A stretch of DNA of 29,965 nt from CAZKKF01 sp964553285 (lineage in GTDB: Bacteria > Patescibacteriota > Minisyncoccia > Phycocordibacterales > Zambryskibacteraceae). How positions within the stretch are numbered: the stretch's first letter is position 1; each line of letters starts with the position of its first letter. Both the position numbers and the translations under genes were made by a program. Below the pieces are notes generated by a model. It saw nothing but the letters and a program-made list of their open reading frames with translations. It did not search any database and was not told the origin of the DNA. Where the stretch lies: the NCBI GenBank assembly GCA_964553285.1, contig CAZKKF010000010.1:1-29965 (forward strand), read 5' to 3'. Below, one piece after another: positions 1 through 5,584 of this stretch.

Positions 1-236
1 CTCAAAGGAATAGACGGGGACTTGCACAAGCAGTGGATTATGTGGTTTAATTCGATGATAAACGAAGAACCTTACCAGGGTTTGAAACCCTACTGAAGTA
101 TCGTGGAAACATGATACGCCTTCGGGCAGTAGGGCAGGTGATGCATGGCCGTCGTCAGTTCGTGATTTGAGTTGTTCCCTTAAGTGGGGTAACGAACGCA
201 ACCCTCGTTGCCTGTTACAAGTGTCAGGCGAGACTG

Positions 237-367
237 CCCCAGCCAAAGCGCACGAAGTGCGCAGGCTCTAGAAAATAGGATTTAGGCTTTAGCAAATACA
301 AATTGCTAATGCCTAGCGCCTAATAATCTAGCGCTTGCCAAGTGCACTTCGCGCATTTTGGCTGGGG
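237..367 (+). other. Expanded helix 40 of 16S rRNA (about 115 extra nt)
   Basis: In E. coli helix 40 is a short hairpin (about 1161-1175) between 'gagactgcc' and 'ggaggaagg'. Here the same flanks enclose 131 nt. The insert is a long imperfect hairpin: 237-247 pairs with 357-367 (11 bp), followed by GCGC/CGAAGTG-type arms and an inner arm in which 'ttagcaa' (about 289-295) pairs with 'ttgctaa' (303-309). It has no ORF. Whether it stays in the ribosome, or is cut out like the intervening sequences of some rRNAs, cannot be told from DNA. Confidence 0.85.
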
Positions 368-777
368 AGGAAGGCGAGGATGACGCCAGGTCAGCATGTC
401 CCTTTGATATCCTGGGCTACACACATAATACAATGGCGCGTACAACGGGCTGCGACGGAGCAATCCTGAGCTAATCCTAATAAAGCGCGCCCCAGTTCGG
501 ATTGGGGGCTGAAACTCGACCCCATGAAGTTGGATTTGCTAGTAATCGCGGGTCAGCCATACCGCGGTGAATACGTTCTCAAGTCTTGTACTCACAATAA
601 AAGCGCGCAGCAGCGCATCCATCTAGGTGGTTAAAATCCACCCCCCGCCTCGGCGGGGTAGCAGAACGATAGTCCATGCCCGCGAGGGTCTGGATGGAGG
701 ATCGGAAAGCAAAAGACAGCCTGATTATCCGCCGGAGGGCGGAAAGACGAATTGACCCATTTACCGACATAAGGGTG

Positions 778-785
778 GTGAGTAT
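778..785 (+). other. Candidate EBS1 of the intron
   Basis: GUGAGUA (778-784) is fully complementary to exon-1 bases 589-595, and U785 can form a wobble with G588. A perfect seven-base match to the bases abutting the inferred junction supports both the class and the 5' splice position. The match includes the changed base at E. coli 1396. Confidence 0.65.
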
Positions 786-959
786 GGGGAAAATTCCACG
801 AAAATCTTTTAGGATGTCTGGAACAGATGTTTGCGTGACCTGTGGAGATCTGACGCTGTTACTGAGCCGAAAGGTGAAGTATAATTAAACTGACGCAGCG
901 TCAGAAGTCAGCTGAGTCATAGTAGCCCCGCCATGGCGGGGTGAAGGAACTCACTCGAA

Positions 960-1394
960 ATGCATTGCATTACGCCGGATTACATTGTTGGGCTGGTGGA
1001 CGGTGAAGGAAGCTTTACCGTCTATATACGGGATATTGACAAAGAAACTGAAGTTAAGCGACGAGTAGTTGCGGAACCCAAGTTCTACGTCAAACTTGTC
1101 GAAAAAGATAAGGATATCCTGTACGCTCTGAAGGAATTTTTTGGGTGCGGAAGCGTGTACTTTCAAAAAGACACGCGGCCAAATCACCAGAATTGCTACA
1201 GATACGAAGTCTACAACAGAAACGATCTATCTAGCATCATCATTCCTTTTTTCCAGAGGCATGAGCTTAAGTTTGCTTCCAAAAGAAGCGATTTTGAGAC
1301 TTTTTGCCTCCTTATGGACATGATTATGAAAGACGAGCATCGCACTGAATCGGGTTTAAGAAAAATGTTTGCTCTCAAGCAGACAATGCACTAG
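960..1394 (+). CDS. LAGLIDADG homing endonuclease (intron-encoded)
   Basis: This 144-residue protein lies inside the 16S intron. It has one LAGLIDADG-type motif near the N-terminus (YIVGLVDGEGSF, residues 8-19). The rest matches the LAGLIDADG_1 layout: 'KFYVKLVEKDKDILYALKEF' (about 44-63), a Gly-rich turn, 'LSSIIIPFF' (about 90-98), and a C-terminal 'EHRTESGLRKMFALK' segment. Single-motif members normally act as homodimers, cutting the intronless allele so that repair copies the intron; some also act as RNA maturases. Either role is inferred from the family. The ATG at 960 starts just before the motif, and only a weak AAGGAA lies upstream. The stop codon is immediately followed by the domain V hairpin, so the ORF occupies the domain IV position. 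No reverse transcriptase is present. Confidence 0.9.
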   Translation: MHCITPDYIVGLVDGEGSFTVYIRDIDKETEVKRRVVAEPKFYVKLVEKDKDILYALKEFFGCGSVYFQKDTRPNHQNCYRYEVYNRNDLSSIIIPFFQRHELKFASKRSDFETFCLLMDMIMKDEHRTESGLRKMFALKQTMH

Positions 1395-1396
1395 AG

Positions 1397-1461
1397 CTCG
1401 CCGTATACGGGAAATCCGTCTGTACGGTGGGAACGGAAATTCGTTGTTTAGCGAATCCAAT
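1397..1461 (+). other. Group II domain V, domain VI and 3' splice site
   Basis: Domain V: 1397-1406 (CUCGCCGUAU) pairs with 1422-1431 (GUACGGUGGG) through ten pairs including G-U wobbles. 1407-1410 (ACGG) pairs with 1416-1419 (CCGU) under a GAAA-containing loop, with CU (1420-1421) bulged. The triad position reads CGC, as in IIC-type introns. Domain VI: 1435-1443 pairs with 1452-1458, leaving As near 1454-1455 as possible branch points 7-8 nt from the 3' end. The intron ends AAU at 1459-1461. Confidence 0.75.
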
Positions 1462-1591
1462 CGCCCGTCAACTCAAGGGAGCCGGGAGTACCCGAAGTCC
1501 CCGCCTAGCGGGGCCTACGGTAAGCTCGGTAACAGGGAGTAAGTCGTAACAAGGCACGGCTAGCGGAAGCTGGTCGTGGAACAATTCAAGT

Positions 1592-1791
1592 GAAAACCTT
1601 CCGCAAACAACAGCGGGATTACTTGGTCGGTTCCGGTTGCAAAACCGGAATAGGAGGATGGCGCTATCTCCTTAAACTGCGCCGGACGCATGGAAAGACA
1701 TGTATGAGCGCTTGTTTGGAGGCAATTGCCCAAATAAGAAAGCAAGAAACGGAACAAAAGAAAGAGCGATACCACGATGATGCAAAATTGA
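1592..1791 (+). other. 16S trailer (no gene seen)
   Basis: No credible ORF or tRNA is found. It contains a perfect 8-bp hairpin with a GCAA tetraloop at about 1631-1650 and an AGGAGG at 1652-1657 that can pair with CTCCT at 1667-1671. An AUCUCCUU at 1665-1672 resembles a shortened 16S tail and is discussed in the findings. Confidence 0.6.
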
Positions 1792-1829
1792 ACAAAAGAC
1801 CGGCCCAAATAGGGCCGGTCTTTTGTTTT
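1792..1829 (+). terminator. Rho-independent terminator of the 16S unit
   Basis: A 14-bp perfect stem (1793-1806 with 1812-1825), five-nt loop, GC-rich core and a T-rich 3' arm running into TTTTGTTTTG. It closes the 16S transcript about 200 nt after the rRNA end, separating it from the tRNA and from any 23S gene. Confidence 0.92.
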
Positions 1830-1857
1830 GCCCCGGTTTCTGCTATCTTGGTATCCT
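1828..1857 (+). promoter_or_regulatory. Possible promoter for the tRNA-Ile region
   Basis: TTGCCC (1828-1833), an 18-bp spacer and TATCCT (1852-1857) would start a transcript near 1864, just before the first copy of the tRNA 5' end. Confidence 0.35.
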
Positions 1858-1872
1858 GTACGGTAAGTACAC

Positions 1873-1890
1873 ATGCGCGCATAGCTCAGC
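1873..1890 (+). repeat. 18-bp direct repeat, copy 1 (partial tRNA-Ile 5' end)
   Basis: ATGCGCGCATAGCTCAGC is identical to 2020-2037, which covers the acceptor strand and D-stem of the downstream tRNA-Ile. Copy 1 is followed not by a tRNA but by two strong GC hairpins (1890-1920 and 1921-1940) and then 'ctggtctgttagagc', which resembles the rest of a D-arm. It looks like a tRNA remnant or an insertion that duplicated the tRNA 5' end. Confidence 0.85.
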
Positions 1891-2019
1891 CCCGACGCCC
1901 CGATAAATCGGGGGTCGGGGGGCCGACCGAAGCGTCGGCCCTGGTCTGTTAGAGCTACGCGTTGCTGGTAGTGTTTGGTATCATCTGCTTAGAAAACGTA
2001 GACATAGCCTGATTAAGAA

Positions 2020-2037
2020 ATGCGCGCATAGCTCAGC
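2020..2037 (+). repeat. 18-bp direct repeat, copy 2 (within intact tRNA-Ile)
   Basis: Perfect match to 1873-1890, 147 bp away. This copy is the functional one, since the rest of the tRNA cloverleaf follows it. Confidence 0.85.
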
Positions 2038-2097
2038 TGGTAGAGCATTCGACTGATACTCGAAAGGTCCTAGGTTCAACCCCTAGTGCGCGCACCA
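2022..2097 (+). tRNA. tRNA-Ile (anticodon GAT)
   Basis: A full cloverleaf: acceptor gcgcgca (2022-2028) pairs with tgcgcgc (2087-2093); D-stem GCTC/GAGC; anticodon stem TTCGA/TCGAA around a 7-nt loop with GAT at 2055-2057; T-arm ctagg/cctag with loop ttcaacc. Discriminator A and encoded CCA lie at 2094-2097. Isoleucine tRNA is the classic 16S-23S spacer tRNA; here it follows 16S but sits beyond a terminator and no 23S follows. Confidence 0.96.
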
Positions 2098-2213
2098 CTT
2101 CGCTCTGATTACAGAGCTATGCGGTGCAAACACCAAAACACCTTCTATTACCCAAACCACGTGGGGTTCAGCACGTTACTCAAACCCTCCTTTTACCCAT
2201 CGGTCTTTACTGG

Positions 2214-2219
2214 TATAAT
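2214..2219 (+). promoter_or_regulatory. -10 box of a leaderless gene
   Basis: TATAAT with a TG one base upstream (extended -10) ends 8 nt before the ATG at 2228, so transcription should start at or within 1-2 nt of the start codon. The -35 region (TTTTAC at 2191) is weak. Confidence 0.7.
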
Positions 2220-2227
2220 CTGCCTCA

Positions 2228-2554
2228 ATGACCAAGAGAAAAAGCATCTTTATTATAGGCCTGCTGATCTTCCTTTTGCCCGCTTTTGGCTTCCCGTCTT
2301 TTTGGGAAAGCACTTTCCAAGTGCTCTCCGGCCTCGCCCTCATGATTGCCGCCATGCATTCGTCCATCGGCAGACGCCTGCACCTTGCCAACAAGAGGCA
2401 CAAGGGCCCCACCTCAAGTCCGGTTTTTGTGGACAGCAACCCGAGCAGGACGTCTTCAGACGAGCACGTTTCCCTTAATACCACCGCTCCTTCGATGCCC
2501 CTGGAGGACAGCGTGTTTGCAGAAGATGACAACGATGAGCAGGCGCGCGACTAA
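2228..2554 (+). CDS. Small membrane protein, unknown function
   Basis: 108 residues. Two hydrophobic segments (about residues 5-23 and 27-45) are followed by a basic patch (RRLHLANKRHK, about 49-59) and a polar, Ser/Asp-rich tail ending in acidic residues. This suggests a two-pass or hairpin membrane protein with a cytoplasmic tail. No family is recognised. The ATG lies 8 nt after a TATAAT, which supports a leaderless start. Its 3' end overlaps the start of the DUF4015 gene by 20-29 nt, so the two are probably translated from one mRNA. Confidence 0.7.
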   Translation: MTKRKSIFIIGLLIFLLPAFGFPSFWESTFQVLSGLALMIAAMHSSIGRRLHLANKRHKGPTSSPVFVDSNPSRTSSDEHVSLNTTAPSMPLEDSVFAEDDNDEQARD

Positions 2555-3722
2555 ATTTTCCGGCACGAAGGCCGCGCGATTTTTCATCGCCATATTCATT
2601 GGTACAGCCCTGTTTTCCTCCATCATTTTCCTGCTAAGCGCGCCCGCAGATATCCACTACTCTTCCGCTTCTGTCGAAGTGGCGGTGGAGGAGGAGAAAG
2701 GGCCGGTGAAGCCCGCGGTAACGCACCTCCCCACCCCCGAGCCGGTAAAGGGCATTTATATGACAAGCTGGGTTGCCGGCACCCCTTCCATAAGGACGGG
2801 CATAGTAAGCCTCGTCAGAGAGACCGAGATAAACACTTTGGTTTTGGACATAAAAGACGATACAGGCAAGGTGTCCTATCTTGTGAGAGACCCCGATCTT
2901 GCAGCTCTCGGCTCGGCCGAATCGCGTATCAGCGATGTGGAGGATTTTATAAGGAGTCTGCATCAGTTGGGCATTTATGTGGTGGGGCGCATTGCCGTCT
3001 TCCAGGATCCTTATATGGTGCGCTCCAGGCCGGAATTGGCCGTGAGGAGGTCTTCGGACGGTGCTATATGGCGCGACAGAAAAGGTCTCACCTGGATAGA
3101 CCCGGGTGCGGAGGAGCATTGGCATTACATAGCGGCCCTTGCAAAGGATGCCTACTCCGTTGGTTTTGACGAAATACAATTTGACTACATCCGCTTTCCT
3201 TCCGATGGCAACATGTGGGACATTGCCTATCCCTTTAGCGAAGGCAAGGTAAAGTCCGAGGTGATGAAAAGCTTCTTCGCCTTTCTTTCCCAAGAGCTAA
3301 AGCCCATGGGGATCCCCATATCGGCAGACCTTTTTGGCATGACCACCACAAACAAAGACGACCTCAATATAGGCCAGGTGCTGGAGCACGCTTTCCCGTA
3401 TTTTGATTACATCTCTCCAATGGTCTATCCCTCTCACTATCCGTCCGGATTTTACGGATACCAAAATGTGAATGCCGTGCCCTATGAAATAGTGAAGCTT
3501 TCCATGGAGAGGGCCGCTGAGCGCCTGGACGACTTCCACAACAACGTGGCTTCCACCACGGCACAGCTCCGCCCCTGGCTTCAGGACAACAACTATCCTG
3601 TCCACTATACGCCGGAGATGGTGCGCGCCCAGATACAGGCCACCTATGACGCGGGCCTTACCTCCTGGCTCCTATGGGACGCCGCAAATACCTATACCCG
3701 CGCCGCTTTAGAACTTGAGTAG
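2526..3722 (+). CDS. DUF4015 family putative glycoside hydrolase, membrane anchored
   Basis: 398 residues from ATG 2526 (ATG 2535 is also possible). A single N-terminal transmembrane or signal-anchor segment (about 17-39) is followed by a Pro/Glu-rich linker (about 48-75) and a DUF4015-type (PF13200) TIM-barrel-like domain from about 75 to the end. Recognisable stretches are 'KGIYMTSWVAG', 'LVLDIKDDTG', 'GIYVVGRIAVFQDP', 'FDEIQFDYIRFPSDG' and 'YISPMVYPSHY'. The family is related to glycoside hydrolases; the acidic residues in DIKDDTG and FDEIQFDY are candidates for the active site. The substrate is unknown, and cell-envelope polysaccharide is a guess from the anchored, outward-facing design. 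It is translationally coupled to the upstream small membrane protein and ends 7 bp from a convergent gene. Confidence 0.85.
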   Translation: MTTMSRRATKFSGTKAARFFIAIFIGTALFSSIIFLLSAPADIHYSSASVEVAVEEEKGPVKPAVTHLPTPEPVKGIYMTSWVAGTPSIRTGIVSLVRETEINTLVLDIKDDTGKVSYLVRDPDLAALGSAESRISDVEDFIRSLHQLGIYVVGRIAVFQDPYMVRSRPELAVRRSSDGAIWRDRKGLTWIDPGAEEHWHYIAALAKDAYSVGFDEIQFDYIRFPSDGNMWDIAYPFSEGKVKSEVMKSFFAFLSQELKPMGIPISADLFGMTTTNKDDLNIGQVLEHAFPYFDYISPMVYPSHYPSGFYGYQNVNAVPYEIVKLSMERAAERLDDFHNNVASTTAQLRPWLQDNNYPVHYTPEMVRAQIQATYDAGLTSWLLWDAANTYTRAALELE

Positions 3723-3728
3723 TGCAAT

Positions 3729-4424
3729 TTATTTGTGTTCCGTCAGCATTTCTTGAGCCTTTGCCAATTCCTCGGGGGAGTTTACCGATATCCAGAAATC
3801 CGTTTCAATCACTTTTATTTCATGCTCATTTCGTATGCTCATCAGGGTTTGAGGCAAGCCCCATTCCTCTTTGGTTTTCATTTTCACAGGTTCGTATCTA
3901 AAAATATCCGTTGTTAGGGAATATAGTCCCGTAAAGATTAATCCTCCGTTGTTTTTGATTGCTCTATATTTATCATGTGTTAAAAAATCTATCGGGTGTC
4001 CCTCGCTATTTAAAAGCACCCTGCTCCCGGGTTCTTCAGGGCTAGCTTTTTTGCAAACTATGGAAAAATCATACTGGGTGCATTTTTTTGTTGAATCTCT
4101 GTCATATAAATCATCTCCCATCATGACAATGAAGCGTCCTTTTAGGATATCTTTTGCATACCATAGGGCGTGCGCCGTGCCGGTCAGAGTTTTTGCTTCA
4201 ATATATGAAATGGGAATATTTTTATAAAAGTCTCCCAAATGTCTCCTTATCCCCTCGCCCTTATAGCCGATGACAAGAACAATTTCGTTTATTTCGTCCG
4301 GTAAGATATCAAACTTGTGTTCAAGGAGTGTTTTCCCACCTACGCGTAGGAGCGCCTTGGGGGGCTGGTCTATTTGTAATCCCATCCGAGTTCCTTTTCC
4401 GGCGGCTAAAATTACGGCTTGCAT
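3729..4424 (-). CDS. Sugar-nucleotide type nucleotidyltransferase (NTP_transferase family)
   Basis: 231 residues with the NTP-transferase signature at the N-terminus (MQAVILAAGKGTRMG, residues 1-15), then 'PPKALLRVGGKTLLEH' and a metal-binding 'MMGDDLYDRD' near residue 103. This layout matches the nucleotidyltransferase part of GlmU/RmlA/GalU enzymes, which join a sugar-1-phosphate to a nucleotide. There is no left-handed beta-helix acetyltransferase domain, so this is not a full GlmU. The sugar cannot be named. The start is fixed because the conserved motif begins at residue 1. A TATAAT lies only 4 nt before the ATG, so the mRNA must be essentially leaderless. It may feed the glycan locus from 8 kb onward. 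Confidence 0.85.
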   Translation of the reverse strand: MQAVILAAGKGTRMGLQIDQPPKALLRVGGKTLLEHKFDILPDEINEIVLVIGYKGEGIRRHLGDFYKNIPISYIEAKTLTGTAHALWYAKDILKGRFIVMMGDDLYDRDSTKKCTQYDFSIVCKKASPEEPGSRVLLNSEGHPIDFLTHDKYRAIKNNGGLIFTGLYSLTTDIFRYEPVKMKTKEEWGLPQTLMSIRNEHEIKVIETDFWISVNSPEELAKAQEMLTEHK

Positions 4425-4428
4425 GATG

Positions 4429-4434
4429 ATTATA
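4429..4434 (-). promoter_or_regulatory. -10 box of the nucleotidyltransferase gene
   Basis: On the minus strand TATAAT lies 4 nt before the ATG, inside the spacer between the Nudix terminator and this gene. It gives this gene its own, leaderless promoter. Confidence 0.65.
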
Positions 4435-4460
4435 AGACTATCATTTTTTGTTAAAAACGA

Positions 4461-4484
4461 AGAGGGCTCCCTTGGGAGCCCTCT
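4461..4484 (-). terminator. Terminator of the Nudix gene
   Basis: An 11-bp perfect stem (4461-4471 with 4474-4484) followed on the minus strand by a run of T residues (about 4453-4460). It lies 4 nt after the Nudix stop codon. Confidence 0.88.
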
Positions 4485-4487
4485 TTA

Positions 4488-4955
4488 CTACAGGTGATTG
4501 CCGTTCCACGTGGCGAGCCCGAGCTCGCGGCCAAATGGAGGTAGTTCGGTCTCGGCCATCCTCCGGAAAATCTCCGGGTATCGCTCGAAGTATATCTTCA
4601 TGGCTCCCGCAACCGGAATTGAAGACATGTCTTCGTAAGAGAAAAAGTCATAACGCTGACCCTCTCCCAAGACGATACGAGATGTTTCCTCGTCCGAAAG
4701 CCGGCCGAAGAAAAAGCCGTTGCCCTTGAGCGATACTCCAAGGATAACCAGATCTTTCGGGACAAGCCCGATTTCTTCGGCAAGCTCCCGTAAGGCGGCC
4801 TGCTCGAGATTCTCGTCTTCCTCTCGGCCTCCCGTAACAGGGGCCCAGGTGTTCGGAGACAAGATTTCAGGTTTGTCATCTCGGAGGATTACAAAGAACT
4901 TGTTCCTCCAGACCAAGAAAACTACGATGCCCGCGCGGGTCTTATCGTCTGCCAT
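4488..4955 (-). CDS. Nudix hydrolase
   Basis: 155 residues with a complete Nudix box G-x5-E-x7-R-E-U-x-E-E-x-G-U, seen as GGREEDENLEQAALRELAEEIGL (about 42-64 in two parts: GGREEDE and RELAEEIGL). The three Glu of REXXEE bind the metal for hydrolysis of a nucleoside diphosphate linked to another moiety; the substrate is unknown. Unlike most genes here it has a proper leader: TTGACA/TAGGAT with 16-bp spacing, start near 4994, and AGGAG (4963-4967) seven nt before the ATG. Its isoleucine codons are ATC or ATT with one ATA, unlike the ATA-rich neighbours. Together with its own terminator this suggests an independently acquired gene. Confidence 0.93.
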   Translation of the reverse strand: MADDKTRAGIVVFLVWRNKFFVILRDDKPEILSPNTWAPVTGGREEDENLEQAALRELAEEIGLVPKDLVILGVSLKGNGFFFGRLSDEETSRIVLGEGQRYDFFSYEDMSSIPVAGAMKIYFERYPEIFRRMAETELPPFGRELGLATWNGNHL

Positions 4956-5000
4956 TTCGCGTCTCCTAAGGTAGGGGGTTTGGGTGTATGTCCGCCATGC

Positions 5001-5028
5001 ATCCTATCTCTTTTTAGGGCTATGTCAA
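5001..5028 (-). promoter_or_regulatory. Sigma70-type promoter of the Nudix gene
   Basis: On the minus strand a perfect TTGACA (5023-5028), 16-bp spacer and TAGGAT (5001-5006). It is divergent from the promoter at 5036-5064, with only 7 bp between the two -35 boxes. Confidence 0.75.
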
Positions 5029-5035
5029 GCTATAT

Positions 5036-5064
5036 TTGACAATCAGGGACAACTATTATAAAAT
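5036..5064 (+). promoter_or_regulatory. Sigma70-type promoter of the Nfu_N-like gene
   Basis: TTGACA (5036-5041), a 17-bp spacer and TAAAAT (5059-5064). Transcription should start near 5071, leaving a leader of about 54 nt. Confidence 0.78.
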
Positions 5065-5124
5065 GGGGGAAGGAACCTGTACCGTTTATATCGCTACATA
5101 ACGCTCACCGAAATGGAGGAAGTC

Positions 5125-5517
5125 ATGAACTTCGTAGACAGTGTTGGCCCGATTGAATTCGTGGAGTTTCCGGGCCCGAACTCCATCATCGTGCATCTCA
5201 GTGCTCCTCTCACCACCGCGTCGGGAGTGATGCACTTTTCCGGCCCCCAAGAAGTGCCGAAGTCGCCCGACGGTTTTCTTGGCTGGCTCAACCGCAGGCT
5301 CCACGGCCCGCCGCACAACCTGAGGCCATCCGCATCCCAAGAGTTGGGGTGGCGCAAGGTCGTGCTCCTCTCAAATGCCATCTTCGGCATTGAGGGGGTG
5401 ACGAATGTTGCCGTCGGCGGCACGTTCATCCGGATCGAGATGTCTCGTCCCGTGTCCGGGTGGAGGGAGGTGAAGCAGGCTGTTGAGGAGGTTCTGGCGC
5501 AAGACCCGGCGATGTAA
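5125..5517 (+). CDS. Nfu N-terminal-domain-like protein
   Basis: 130 residues from ATG 5125; ATG 5113 is in frame, but GGAGG at 5115-5119 is correctly placed to serve 5125. The C-terminal half ('LLSNAIFGIEGVTNVAVGGTFIRIEM...WREVKQAVEEVL') resembles the Nfu_N domain (PF08712), where a 'LF-I-GV--V--G--FI-V' pattern precedes a helix. The N-terminal half ('VEFPGPNSIIVHL', 'VMHFSGPQEV') fits the start of the same fold with an insert. The CxxC-bearing NifU C-terminal domain that carries the Fe-S cluster is absent, so an iron-sulfur role is not shown. It has its own promoter and terminator and no ATA codon, as with the divergent Nudix gene. Confidence 0.7.
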   Translation: MNFVDSVGPIEFVEFPGPNSIIVHLSAPLTTASGVMHFSGPQEVPKSPDGFLGWLNRRLHGPPHNLRPSASQELGWRKVVLLSNAIFGIEGVTNVAVGGTFIRIEMSRPVSGWREVKQAVEEVLAQDPAM

Positions 5518-5522
5518 ACGAC

Positions 5523-5550
5523 AAGGAGACTCTTCGGAGTCTCCTTTGTT
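5523..5550 (+). terminator. Terminator of the Nfu_N-like gene
   Basis: A 10-bp perfect stem (5523-5532 with 5537-5546) closed by a TTCG tetraloop and followed by TGTT. Confidence 0.8.
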
Positions 5551-5560
5551 GCATTTGTTG

Positions 5561-5566
5561 TATAAT
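5561..5566 (+). promoter_or_regulatory. -10 box of the TraG/VirD4-like gene
   Basis: TATAAT 18 nt before the ATG at 5585, predicting a leader of about 12 nt with no Shine-Dalgarno. The -35 is not recognisable. Confidence 0.6.
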
Positions 5567-5584
5567 AAACGGCAGTTTAGTCCC

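Larger units (their letters stand above)
596..1461 (+). mobile_element. Group II-like intron with LAGLIDADG ORF in the 16S decoding site
   Basis: The 866-nt insertion sits exactly between E. coli 16S positions 1399 and 1400. Group II hallmarks are visible. A 35-nt domain V-like hairpin (1397-1431) has a CGC triad in its lower stem and a two-nt bulge on its 3' strand. It is followed by a domain VI-like hairpin (about 1435-1458) and a 3' end AAU, matching the group II 'AY' rule. GUGAGUA at 778-784 is the perfect complement of the last seven exon-1 bases (589-595), as expected for EBS1-IBS1. AAGAC at 744-748 can pair with exon 583-587 (EBS2-IBS2). The 5' end is atypical: GCGCG, resembling the GUGYG consensus, starts at 603, seven nt inside. 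The ORF lies just upstream of domain V, as in domain IV. A group I reading was considered, but exon 1 does not end in U and the intron does not end in G. Confidence 0.8.
1..1591 (+). rRNA. rrs: 16S rRNA, 3' part, split by an intron (exons 1-595 and 1462-1591)
   Basis: Conserved small-subunit rRNA landmarks are readable in order: the 'tagacgggg...gtggtttaattcgatg' block at the start (about E. coli 910-970), 'caacc' of the 1100 region, 'ggatgacg' near 380, 'tacaatggcg' near 430, 'gaatacgttc' near 570 and 'gtcgtaacaagg' near 1545. The 5' two thirds lie outside the window. Exon 1 ends in 'gtactcac' and exon 2 starts 'cgcccgtc', which joins to the universal 1392-1407 sequence with only A1396 changed to U. 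Helix 45 is intact near 1557-1577 with its GGAA tetraloop. The tail after it reads 'ggaacaattcaag' and lacks the CCUCC anti-Shine-Dalgarno. The 3' end near 1591 is estimated by alignment to the E. coli tail. Two large insertions interrupt the gene: an expanded helix 40 and the intron. No 23S follows. Confidence 0.97.

Noticed and set aside
596..1461. Group I intron classification
   Set aside because: LAGLIDADG ORFs are usual in group I introns, but exon 1 ends in C rather than U, the intron ends in U rather than G, and a domain V-like hairpin plus EBS1 match favour group II. A covariance search would settle it.
1631..1650. Spacer tRNA-Ala (TGC in a hairpin loop)
   Set aside because: The hairpin has an 8-bp stem with a GCAA tetraloop, not a 7-nt anticodon loop, and no acceptor, D or T arms surround it.
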